A DNA stretch of 15,568 bases from Pseudomonadota bacterium (GTDB lineage Bacteria > Pseudomonadota > Gammaproteobacteria > UBA1113), in assembly GCA_021782065.1 (NCBI GenBank), contig JAJXVQ010000015.1, positions 1 to 15,568 of the forward strand. Reading direction: 5' to 3'. A program made the position numbers and the translations under genes. Shown here one piece after another: positions 6,696-13,947 of this stretch. How positions within the stretch are numbered: position 1 is the first letter of the stretch; each line of letters starts with the position of its first letter. The notes under the pieces are model-generated. The model searched no databases, was not told the DNA's origin, and saw only the letters and a program-made list of their open reading frames with translations.

Positions 6696-7766
6696 ATGAC
6701 TGTCGCCACGTTTGCTATTGAATATTATCAATATTTAAGACCCGATGGCACATTGTGCCAACCCCTGCCTTTGGATTTAGACCACAACGCTTTGCTGAAA
6801 TTGTATCGCTTAATGCATTTACTGCGTATTTTTGATGGCAGAGCGATCAACTTACAACGCGTGGGTAAACTGGGAACCTATCCCAGCAACCTAGGCCAGG
6901 AAGCGATTGGTGTCGCTATGGGACATGCTATGCTCGCGAGTGATGTATTTGTCCCCTATTATCGCGATTGTGGCGCCCAATACCAACGTGGCGTAGCCTT
7001 TCATAAAATTTTGCAATATTGGGGTGGAGATGAGCGCGGCAGCGATTTTAACAACGCCGAAGACTTTCCTGTGTGTGTACCTATTGCCGCGCAGAGCTTA
7101 ATTGCCGCCGGCGTTGCCACCGCTATAAATTATCGCCAACAAAAACGCGCCGTGGTCACGACGATTGGAGAAGGAGGTACCTCTGAGGGCGACTTTTATG
7201 AAGCCCTCAACGTAGCCGGTGCCTGGAATTTGCCCGTAGTATTTGTGGTGAATAACAATCAATGGGCTATTTCCGTACCTAGAAGCGCGCAAACACACAC
7301 TCAAACCATCGCTCAAAAAGCAATTGCGGCTGGTTTTAGTGGAGAACAAGTCGACGGCAACGATGTCATCGCCGTGCATGAACGCATGCGCGTTGCTTTA
7401 GACAAAGCGCGCAATGGTGGCGGCCCTACTTTAATTGAAGCTATTACCTATCGCTTGTGCGATCACACCACTGCAGACGATGCCAGCCGTTATCGGTCTA
7501 AAGAAGAATTAGAAAAAGCGTGGCTAGAAGAACCGCTAGTGCGTTTACGCACTTATTTAACAGCACAAGAGTTATGGGATGATAGTCGCGAAGAGGCTTT
7601 GTTATTAGAATGCAGAAAAGAAATCGATCAAGAAGTTGATACTTATCTCAACATTAAACTCGGTCCCATCACCGATATCGTCGATTACATGTATGCTAAA
7701 TGGCCTGAATCCTTAAAAGATCAACGCGATACTCTATTACAATTTGGGGACAGCCATCATGACTAA
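6696..7766 (+). CDS. 2-oxoacid (branched-chain/pyruvate type) dehydrogenase E1 alpha subunit
   Basis: The thiamine-diphosphate-dependent decarboxylase alpha chain, 356 residues. It pairs with the beta chain to decarboxylate a 2-oxoacid and pass the acyl group to E2. The ThDP/Mg motif begins GEG at 158-160 and ends NNN at 186-188, the spacing expected for GDG-x(25-28)-NN. Here Glu replaces the usual Asp that ligates Mg. GTYPSNLGQEA near residue 60 and the regulatory-loop-like HTTADDASRYRS near residue 255 are family features. A ribosome site GAGGA is at 6686-6690. The annotation could be pdhA, acoA or bkdA1. I favour the branched-chain 2-oxoacid role because the upstream neighbour makes those substrates and E3 is absent from the cluster. 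The end overlaps E1-beta by 8 bases. Confidence 0.88.
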   Translation: MTVATFAIEYYQYLRPDGTLCQPLPLDLDHNALLKLYRLMHLLRIFDGRAINLQRVGKLGTYPSNLGQEAIGVAMGHAMLASDVFVPYYRDCGAQYQRGVAFHKILQYWGGDERGSDFNNAEDFPVCVPIAAQSLIAAGVATAINYRQQKRAVVTTIGEGGTSEGDFYEALNVAGAWNLPVVFVVNNNQWAISVPRSAQTHTQTIAQKAIAAGFSGEQVDGNDVIAVHERMRVALDKARNGGGPTLIEAITYRLCDHTTADDASRYRSKEELEKAWLEEPLVRLRTYLTAQELWDDSREEALLLECRKEIDQEVDTYLNIKLGPITDIVDYMYAKWPESLKDQRDTLLQFGDSHHD

Positions 7767-8739
7767 TATCACTCTGCTGGAAGCCGTGACGCAGGCACTG
7801 GCTTATGAATTGGCACACGATGAAGAAGTTGTGGTCTTTGGTGAGGATGTGGGAATGAATGGCGGCGTATTTCGTGCCACCGATGGCTTACAAGCACGTT
7901 TTGGCGCGCATCGCGTCATGGATACGCCCTTGGCAGAATCCATGATTGCAGGCTTAGCAATAGGGATGGCGGCGCAAGGTTTAAAACCAGTGGCCGAGTT
8001 TCAATTTATGGGCTTTAGTTATCCCGCATTGGACAACATATTAAATCACGCCGCGCGTTTGCGCAATCGTACTCGTGGACGATTACACTGCCCTGCCGTA
8101 TTTCGCATGCCCTTTGGTGGTGGCATACACGCGCCCGAACACCATTCAGAAAGCACTGAGGCTTTATATGCGCATATTCCTGGCTTACACGTAGTGATCC
8201 CTTCCAGCCCAGCACGCGCCTACGGCTTATTGTTAGCCGCCATACGCTCACCGGATCCCGTTATATTTTTAGAGCCAAAGCGCATTTATCGTTTGGTCAA
8301 ACAAGAAGTACCAGATAATGGCGTGGCATTGCCCTTGGAAAAAGCCTTTGTGCTCCGTGAAGGCAGCGACGTCACTTTAATCAGTTGGGGTGCGAGTATG
8401 CACGAAACGCAACAAGCCGCCCAAGCCCTAGCTCTTGAAGGCATTAGCGCTGAAATCCTCGATATTGCTAGCATTAAACCCTTAGACACAGCAACTATAA
8501 TCCGCTCCCTGAACAAAACAGGCCGTTGCGTTATTGTGCATGAAGCTGCAAAAAGTGGTGGTATAGGCGCAGAAATTGCTGCTCAAATTGGTGAAAAAGC
8601 TTTATTATCTTTGCTAGCGCCCATACAACGCGTCACCGGTTATGACGCCACAATGCCTTATTATAAACTAGAAAAAAGTTATATTCCCAGTGTGGCACGA
8701 ATCATCCATGCCGCGAAGCTAACGTTGGAGTTCTCATGA
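7759..8739 (+). CDS. 2-oxoacid (branched-chain/pyruvate type) dehydrogenase E1 beta subunit
   Basis: The beta chain of the E1 heterotetramer, 326 residues from the ATG at 7759, the usual length (about 325). An in-frame TTG at 7744 would add five residues. I choose 7759 because GGGGA at 7746-7750 is placed 8 bases before it and MTNITLLEAVTQAL resembles family starts. Clear features are FGEDVGMNGGVFRAT (residues about 28-42), DTPLAESMIAGLAIGMA, the RMPFGGGIHAPEHHSES stretch with active-site His, and a transketolase C-terminal domain with LISWGASMHET and IVHEAAKSGGIGAEIAA. It overlaps E1-alpha at its start and E2 at its end (ATGA), so the three are translationally coupled and made in stoichiometric amounts. 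Likely called pdhB or bkdA2. Confidence 0.9.
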   Translation: MTNITLLEAVTQALAYELAHDEEVVVFGEDVGMNGGVFRATDGLQARFGAHRVMDTPLAESMIAGLAIGMAAQGLKPVAEFQFMGFSYPALDNILNHAARLRNRTRGRLHCPAVFRMPFGGGIHAPEHHSESTEALYAHIPGLHVVIPSSPARAYGLLLAAIRSPDPVIFLEPKRIYRLVKQEVPDNGVALPLEKAFVLREGSDVTLISWGASMHETQQAAQALALEGISAEILDIASIKPLDTATIIRSLNKTGRCVIVHEAAKSGGIGAEIAAQIGEKALLSLLAPIQRVTGYDATMPYYKLEKSYIPSVARIIHAAKLTLEFS

Positions 8740-9917
8740 AAATATTTCATTTACCCGATTTAGGCGAAGGTTTACCTGATGCCGAAATTCACGAATGGCA
8801 TGTGGCCGTGGGGGAGCATGTTAAAATAGACCAACCCTTAGTGTCTATGGAAACAGCTAAAGCTGTAGTGGAAGTCCCGGCCCCTTTTGATGGCATTATT
8901 GCCCAATTGCATGGTGCAGTAGGCGATATCATCAATACTGGAGATCCTTTAGTCAGTTTCGAAGGCGAGGCTGAAAAACCGAAAGAAATCGCAAAACCTA
9001 AACAGGAAGATGTAAAAAAGCCGCAGCAAGGTGCTACGGTGGCCGGTAATATCATCGTAGGCGATACGGTCTTGAAAGAAAGCGCCACAGGCATTACGCC
9101 CACAGCTACGCAGGATAAAATTACCCGTGCTCTACCCGTGGTGCGTTTGATTGCCAAGAAATTAAACTTAGATCTGCCACAGATTAAAGCAAGCGGTAAA
9201 GAAGGTGAAGTGACCTTAGACGATGTATTGCAAGCCATTCAACCGCGACTAGGCAGCAGCCCTGTTAAAACAGCAACCCCCGCAGGTTACGAACCATTAC
9301 GCGGTGTTAGACGGTCTATGGCACAAGCCATGGCCTTATCGCATCAAGAGGTCGCTGCGGTGACTATAGTCGACGATGCAGATATAGGCGATTGGACAGA
9401 AGGTAACGATATCACTGCGCGCGTCATCCGCTCCATCACCTTTGCTTGTTTACAAGAACCAGCCTTGAATGGCCATTTCGATGGTAAAAGCGGTTCTAGA
9501 CAATTATACGATACAGTACATCTAGGCATTGCCATGGATTCGGGCGATGGGTTATTTGTCCCCGTCATTAAAGCGGCTGAAAAATGTGATAAGAATGCAT
9601 TACGTGTCCTCATCAATCGCTATAAAGAAGAAGTGCGCACCCGCAGCATTCCCAGTGCCGATCTACAAGGTGCAACCATTTCTCTATCCAATTTCGGTGT
9701 ATTTGCAGGCCGTTACGCTAATCCCATGGTAGTGCCGCCGATGATAGCCATCGTAGGCTGCGGCAAATCACGCGAAGAAGTAAAATGGATTGCAAACAAA
9801 TGTGTAGCACGACGTATTATGCCCTTATCTTTAACTTTTGATCACCGTGCGGCTACCGGCGGCGAAGGGTCGCGATTTTTAGCTGCCATGATAGAAGATC
9901 TGAAGAAAGCAGAATAA
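8736..9917 (+). CDS. dihydrolipoamide acyltransferase (E2) of the 2-oxoacid dehydrogenase complex
   Basis: The core acyltransferase, 393 residues, which moves the acyl group from E1 to CoA. There is one lipoyl domain (residues 1-76, lipoyl Lys K42 in METAKAVVEVPAP). An Ala/Pro/Lys/Gln-rich linker follows, then a peripheral-subunit-binding domain (about 130-168, RALPVVRLIAKKLNLDL to VTLDDVLQAI), and a catalytic domain from about 190. The active-site motif usually written DHRxxDG reads DHRAATG at 369-375: the His is kept (H370) but the usual Asp is Thr374. The ATG overlaps the E1-beta stop, with GGAG at 8727-8730. No E3 gene follows, so lipoamide dehydrogenase is presumably shared with the pyruvate complex. 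Called pdhC or bkdB in relatives. The substrate is inferred from the leucine dehydrogenase neighbour. Confidence 0.9.
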   Translation: MKIFHLPDLGEGLPDAEIHEWHVAVGEHVKIDQPLVSMETAKAVVEVPAPFDGIIAQLHGAVGDIINTGDPLVSFEGEAEKPKEIAKPKQEDVKKPQQGATVAGNIIVGDTVLKESATGITPTATQDKITRALPVVRLIAKKLNLDLPQIKASGKEGEVTLDDVLQAIQPRLGSSPVKTATPAGYEPLRGVRRSMAQAMALSHQEVAAVTIVDDADIGDWTEGNDITARVIRSITFACLQEPALNGHFDGKSGSRQLYDTVHLGIAMDSGDGLFVPVIKAAEKCDKNALRVLINRYKEEVRTRSIPSADLQGATISLSNFGVFAGRYANPMVVPPMIAIVGCGKSREEVKWIANKCVARRIMPLSLTFDHRAATGGEGSRFLAAMIEDLKKAE

Positions 9918-9925
9918 TCCTGTCT
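9918..9925 (+). repeat. left target-site duplication
   Basis: TCCTGTCT begins directly after the E2 stop codon and is identical to 10090-10097. It abuts the left inverted end of the 164-bp element exactly. Confidence 0.8.
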
Positions 9926-10089
9926 GTAACTACTCACGCCTTATTGGAAGAAAGGCTTATATTGGATGCATTAGAGTATACCTTAGCAATCGCTCCTTAA
10001 CGGTCGACGCTCGGTTACAAACTGCTGAATCGAACCGCGACCACCAGGGAGCGGAAAGTCCCTAGAGAGCGGATAGGGAGAGTAGTTAC
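9926..10089. mobile_element. 164-bp MITE-like element (IS66-like ends)
   Basis: The ends are GTAACTACTC (9926-9935) and its exact reverse complement GAGTAGTTAC (10080-10089). Two of the next four positions also match. Both ends abut an 8-bp direct repeat, TCCTGTCT. Perfect inverted ends plus an abutting duplication is the signature of a transposed element. No transposase fits in 164 bases, so it is non-autonomous. Ends beginning GTAA with 8-bp duplications are what I know of the IS66 family, which suggests but does not prove the parent. Inside are two mutually exclusive stems that share TCCCT at 10059-10063: AGGGA at 10046-10050 or TAGGGA at 10074-10079. It sits between the E2 operon and metN. 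Confidence 0.8.
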
Positions 10090-10097
10090 TCCTGTCT
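10090..10097 (+). repeat. right target-site duplication
   Basis: The second copy of TCCTGTCT, abutting the right inverted end. The metN ribosome site (GGAG, 10107-10110) lies just beyond it and was left intact by the insertion. Confidence 0.8.
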
Positions 10098-10118
10098 TTT
10101 ATTTATGGAGTTTTTAAT

Positions 10119-11138
10119 ATGCTGCAATTACATCAAATTTCAAAAAACTACACGGTTAACCAGCAGTTACTCACAGTCTTAGAAAACGTCAGTTTGACCA
10201 TCACTAAAGGAGATATTTTTGGCATAGTCGGCAAAAGTGGTGCGGGCAAAAGTACTTTATTACGTTGCATGAATTTATTGGAACGCCCCACACAAGGTCG
10301 AGTGATAGTAGACAATATTGAATTAACACAATTAAAATCGGTTGAATTAAACCAACACCGCAAAAAAATTGGTATGATATTTCAGCATTTTAATTTACTC
10401 TCTTCACGTACTGTTTTTGAAAATATAGCCCTTCCCTTGGAAGGTCACTATGCCTCAACTGAAATTGCAACCAAAGTGACCCATTTATTGAATTTGGTTG
10501 ACTTAGAGGATAAAAGCGCCTATTACCCCGATCAATTAAGCGGCGGTCAAAAACAAAGAGTGGCTATCGCTAGAGCCCTGGCGACAGAGCCTACCCTTTT
10601 ACTGTGCGATGAACCCACCTCAGCTCTAGATTCCGAATCTACGCGCAATATTTTGGAATTATTACAGACTATTAATCGCAGGTTTGGACTTACCATTGTA
10701 CTCATCACCCATGAATTGGAGGTGGTTAAAAGAGTTTGTAAAAATATGGCTGTGTTAGACAAAGGACATTTGGTTGAAACCGGCCGCGTACTAGAAATTT
10801 TTACTCACCCTAAATCCGAGATCAGCAAGCGTTTAATTCGCAAACAATTTCACTTGGAACTACCGGATTCTATACGACAAACCATACGTGATCCTAAAGA
10901 CACTCTGTATGCACCGATCATACAGCTCATTTTTAGGGGTGAAAGTTCTAAATTACCAGTGATAACGGAGCTCATACAAAAATTTGGTTTGTCGGTGAAT
11001 ATCCTGCTCGCCGATATAGAGAATATCAGCGATGCTGCCGTGGGTTATCTGGTGTGTCAAATTAAGGGAGAAGAATCGATAGTCCAACAAGCGCTGGACT
11101 ATCTGCATTCTTTACCCATTACCATAGAGGTACTATAA
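10119..11138 (+). CDS. metN: MetN, ATPase of a methionine-type ABC importer
   Basis: The cytosolic ATPase that powers D/L-methionine uptake, 339 residues (E. coli MetN has 343). The nucleotide-binding domain has Walker A GKSGAGKST at 38-46, the Q-loop in MIFQHFNLL, signature LSGGQKQR near residue 140, Walker B LLLCDEPTSALD near 160 and switch His in LITHE near 195. After about residue 245 comes the ACT-like NIL domain that senses methionine and inhibits transport (transinhibition). It starts LRGES-like as IFRGESSKLPVITELI and ends at residue 339. GGAG at 10107-10110 supports the ATG at 10119. One base separates its stop from the next start, so it forms an operon with the permease/binding-protein fusion. 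I see no MetJ box or SAM riboswitch upstream. Its promoter is unclear because a MITE occupies the gap. Confidence 0.92.
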   Translation: MLQLHQISKNYTVNQQLLTVLENVSLTITKGDIFGIVGKSGAGKSTLLRCMNLLERPTQGRVIVDNIELTQLKSVELNQHRKKIGMIFQHFNLLSSRTVFENIALPLEGHYASTEIATKVTHLLNLVDLEDKSAYYPDQLSGGQKQRVAIARALATEPTLLLCDEPTSALDSESTRNILELLQTINRRFGLTIVLITHELEVVKRVCKNMAVLDKGHLVETGRVLEIFTHPKSEISKRLIRKQFHLELPDSIRQTIRDPKDTLYAPIIQLIFRGESSKLPVITELIQKFGLSVNILLADIENISDAAVGYLVCQIKGEESIVQQALDYLHSLPITIEVL

Positions 11139-11139
11139 A

Positions 11140-12585
11140 ATGCACTCTATTCTTAATTTAGCATTATTCCAGGCAACCTGGGAAACTATTTACATGGTCT
11201 TTATTTCCAGCGCTTTAGGCATTCTAGGGGGCAGCTTATTGGGCGTACTCCTCTTTGTAACCCAAGAACCGCAGTTTTCAAAAAATAGAGTCGTGTATCA
11301 CTCCGTAGGCGCTGTAGTTAATCTGGTACGCTCCGTCCCTTTTATTATTTTACTCATCAGTATTGTACCCTTAACGCGGCTTATCGTCGGCACTGCCATA
11401 GGCACCAATGCTGCCATTGTGCCTTTAGTGCTGGCCGCCATTCCATTCTATGCGCGCATTTGTGAGACCGCCTTGGCCGCCGTGCCTAAAGGATTAATTG
11501 AAGTGGGTCACGCTATGGGCGCTAGCCAACGACAGATCATCACTAAAATCTTATTGCCTGAAAGTAGTGCTGCCTTGGTAAAGGGTGCGGCCTTAACCAT
11601 CATTGGTCTTATAGGTTATTCCACCATGGCGGGCGCTATAGGTGGCGGTGGTTTAGGTGAGTTAGCCATCAACTATGGTTACCAACGTTTCGATGTGTGG
11701 GTGATGACTTCAACCGTAGTGGTATTGCTGCTGATAGTCCAAGGGGTACAATCCTTGGCAGATACAGTGGTTAAAAGACGCAAAGTAAAATTGGCTTTAT
11801 GGTTATGTATTCCTTTCGCATTCATCTGTATTTTCAGTCAAACAAGTTCTTATTTCATGGCTCCCAAAAACGTTTTACGCGTAGGCGTCATGTCCGGTTC
11901 GCCAGAAGTTATCATGGCTGTTGCTGCCACAGAGGCAAAGGAGAAATACGGTTTAACCTTAAAAATAGTTCCTTTTAGCGATTATATGCAGCCTAATATG
12001 GCTTTAGATAATGGCGATATAGATGCCAATATCTTTCAACATAAGCTATTTCTGGATGATCAACTTAAAGCCAAGCATTATGCCATTGTAGCTATTGCTA
12101 AGACTTTTGTGTACCCCTTTGGTTTTTACTCACAGAAAATCAAAAATATCGCTGAGCTGAAACCAGGAGCCCTCATTGCACTTCCAAATGACCCCAGCAA
12201 TGAAGGCCGCGCTTTGATGTTATTGCAAAATGCGCATCTAATACGCTTGGCACCGAAGGTTACACTAGTCGGAACCGTGCGCGATATAATAAGCAATCCC
12301 AAACATTTAAAGTTTAAAGTATTGGATGGCGCACAATTACCTAGAGTGCTAAAAGATGCTGATTTAGTCGGAATTAATAATGACTTCTTGCTGCCTGCAG
12401 GGCTGAACGTACAAATGGCCATACTAGTGGAAGGCAGCGATTCTCCTTACGCTAATTTGATTGTGGTGCGTAAGGATGATGTAGACAATCCGCACATGAA
12501 AGAATTCATCGCTGTGATGCACTCTAAAGCGGTTGTGGATGTCACAGAAAAAGAGTTTGATGGGGGGGCTGTGCCTGCATGGTAA
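11140..12585 (+). CDS. fused methionine ABC transporter permease and substrate-binding protein (MetI-MetQ)
   Basis: One 481-residue protein carries both remaining parts of the MetNIQ importer. Residues 1-213 are a MetI permease with five hydrophobic helices and the coupling (EAA) loop EVGHAMGASQRQIITKILLPE, followed by GYSTMAGAIGGGGLGELA. Residues about 215-240 form an extra hydrophobic segment (LALWLCIPFAFICIF). From residue 243 a MetQ/NlpA-type binding domain follows: VLRVGVMSGSPEVI, then FSDYMQPNMALDNGDIDAN and IFQHKLFLDDQL, then ALPNDPSNEGRALMLLQ. There is no frameshift, internal stop or lipobox between the parts. MetQ is normally a separate lipoprotein, so here a membrane helix tethers it in the periplasm. 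GAGG at 11127-11130 supports the ATG. Methionine as substrate is inferred from the family. Confidence 0.9.
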   Translation: MHSILNLALFQATWETIYMVFISSALGILGGSLLGVLLFVTQEPQFSKNRVVYHSVGAVVNLVRSVPFIILLISIVPLTRLIVGTAIGTNAAIVPLVLAAIPFYARICETALAAVPKGLIEVGHAMGASQRQIITKILLPESSAALVKGAALTIIGLIGYSTMAGAIGGGGLGELAINYGYQRFDVWVMTSTVVVLLLIVQGVQSLADTVVKRRKVKLALWLCIPFAFICIFSQTSSYFMAPKNVLRVGVMSGSPEVIMAVAATEAKEKYGLTLKIVPFSDYMQPNMALDNGDIDANIFQHKLFLDDQLKAKHYAIVAIAKTFVYPFGFYSQKIKNIAELKPGALIALPNDPSNEGRALMLLQNAHLIRLAPKVTLVGTVRDIISNPKHLKFKVLDGAQLPRVLKDADLVGINNDFLLPAGLNVQMAILVEGSDSPYANLIVVRKDDVDNPHMKEFIAVMHSKAVVDVTEKEFDGGAVPAW

Positions 12586-12748
12586 GCTAAACTCACGGCT
12601 GTTGGTTTTTAAGTTGAGGTCCCGCGCATTAGCGATCAAAATGTTGGTTTTGCGTCTGTAACTTATTGATTTTAAAACTAACACTTAGGATTAAAATTTG
12701 CGAACAGAATTTATATGGCCTTGTTATATAATTATTTCTTCTTGTATA

Positions 12749-12758
12749 CCCAATTGGG
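12749..12758. promoter_or_regulatory. 10-bp palindrome just upstream of the ankyrin gene promoter
   Basis: CCCAATTGGG is a perfect 10-bp palindrome that ends two bases before the predicted -35 element. That is a suitable position for a dimeric regulator's operator. I cannot assign it to a known regulator. Confidence 0.3.
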
Positions 12759-12760
12759 AC

Positions 12761-12789
12761 TTTACGTAGTGACTATTTTTGTTTATAAT
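12761..12789 (+). promoter_or_regulatory. sigma-70-type promoter of the ankyrin-repeat gene
   Basis: TTTACG (12761-12766) and a perfect TATAAT (12784-12789) are separated by 17 bases. The start codon is about 38 bases after the -10. The preceding gap after the metIQ stop (12586-12760) is AT-rich and shows no gene and no strong terminator. It contains a second TATAAT at 12727-12732 with no good -35. Confidence 0.6.
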
Positions 12790-12826
12790 TTCCCCAGATA
12801 AAATATTAAGCGGGTAATTAATAAAT

Positions 12827-13924
12827 ATGAGACAAAATAACTTAGAATCGCTCTATTTGGCTATAAGAGAGGGCGATATAGCGTCCGTACAGACATTATT
12901 GGATCAGGATGCCTCGTTAGTACAGCACAGATGTGACTATTTTGGTACAACCCCTTTACACGCCGCCGCAGCAGAGAACCAAGTAGCTATTGCAGCGCTA
13001 CTGATAGAAAAAGGAGCGGATGTTAATGTTGAGGATAACGACGGCGATACCCCGTTTAATACGGCCTTGATATATCACAAGGCAGGGGTGGCTAATCTAT
13101 TTATAGAAAAATATCCGCATACAATACAAACAGATGTGCCATTGCTTCATACAGCTGTAAGGTTTGGCTGTATAGAGACTGTGAAACTACTTTTAGCACA
13201 CCCCATTATGGGCACTGATACGGATGATGCTTTTTCTGAGGAAGAAGATCTACCTCGGAAGGATCAAGCGCTTCATATAGCTGTAGAATATGGTCACGAA
13301 ACGATTGTCAAACTTCTTCTACACAATGGGGTTAGCGCTAATTCGGCATCGACTAAAAAAATAACTCCACTTCATCGAGCAGCAGCACGGGGTCGATTAG
13401 ACATAGTTATACTTTTGATACAAGAAGGAGCTGACGTGAATGCTATGGATATTCACGGTAATACGCCATTGGGTATGGCTGAAGAATACGCAGGCAGAGA
13501 CAGCGCTTTCACATCAAATTCACCCCATTTGCCAGCAGGATATAACGTCTATGGGCAATATGATACCTCTGAAATTATTCCCATACTACACAATGCTAAA
13601 CGCATCAGGCAAGAGTATCAAGCAGTTACTCTGCTAAGATGGATCAGACTCACAAGTACTATGAAAAAAGATGGGGATAAAGAAGCATCTCTTGCACTGC
13701 TACCTCAAGATATGATTCTGTATATGAATGAAGTCATAGGTCCCGAGCTAACACCGGAAACAAGAAACCGTGTGTGCGCGTTTGGCGAAGATAAAGCTAC
13801 TCTACATAAAGAAATGACCAAGCAAAGATTTTTTAATTTTGTTTTTCCAGATGATAAACCAAGTGCTAATCACAACAACAACGAAGCAATGCCCCCGCAA
13901 TTTATCAGCACTAACGTGCTTTAA
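12827..13924 (+). CDS. ankyrin-repeat protein, candidate host-directed effector
   Basis: A 365-residue soluble protein without signal peptide or membrane helix. About six or seven ankyrin repeats fill residues 5-230. Full repeats include TTPLHAAAAENQVAIAALL with EKGADVN (41-67), LLHTAVRFGCIETVKLLL (106-123), ALHIAVEYGHETIVKLLL (148-165) and TPLHRAAARGRLDIVILL with QEGADVN (180-205). The first (5-36) and last (212-221) are degenerate. An acidic insert, DTDDAFSEEEDLPRKD, at about 131-146 splits two repeats. The C-terminal 115 residues are not ankyrin. They include RIRQEYQAVTLLRWIRL and LALLPQDMILYMNEVI. The ribosome site is weak (AAGCGGG, 12 bases before the ATG). Ankyrins bind proteins, and in Legionellales many such genes encode type IV effectors. 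That role is inference only here. Confidence 0.8.
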   Translation: MRQNNLESLYLAIREGDIASVQTLLDQDASLVQHRCDYFGTTPLHAAAAENQVAIAALLIEKGADVNVEDNDGDTPFNTALIYHKAGVANLFIEKYPHTIQTDVPLLHTAVRFGCIETVKLLLAHPIMGTDTDDAFSEEEDLPRKDQALHIAVEYGHETIVKLLLHNGVSANSASTKKITPLHRAAARGRLDIVILLIQEGADVNAMDIHGNTPLGMAEEYAGRDSAFTSNSPHLPAGYNVYGQYDTSEIIPILHNAKRIRQEYQAVTLLRWIRLTSTMKKDGDKEASLALLPQDMILYMNEVIGPELTPETRNRVCAFGEDKATLHKEMTKQRFFNFVFPDDKPSANHNNNEAMPPQFISTNVL

Positions 13925-13947
13925 CACTTAAAAATAAAATGAAGGGG

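Noticed and set aside
8789..9238. 149-codon minus-strand frame opposite the E2 gene
   Set aside because: It mirrors the lipoyl-domain and linker codons of E2, and its low-complexity translation and lack of a start context make it a shadow frame.
10013..10050. tRNA-like 3' end inside the MITE (ATCGAACCGCG then ACCACCA; GGTTCGATTC on the other strand)
   Set aside because: The bases flanking the T-loop-like sequence do not pair as a T-arm on either strand, and no acceptor or anticodon stem can be drawn. Chance resemblance.
10098..10118. SAM/methionine riboswitch or MetJ box upstream of metN
   Set aside because: Only about 20 bases lie between the right duplication and the start codon, and the MITE fills the rest. 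No AGACGTCT-like repeats or riboswitch helices are visible.
12586..12826. PmrA or CpxR effector-promoter sites upstream of the ankyrin gene
   Set aside because: I found no paired TTAA-type or GTAAA-N6-GTAAA direct repeats. A TTAGGATTAAAATTT stretch near 12685-12699 is AT-rich but does not fit.
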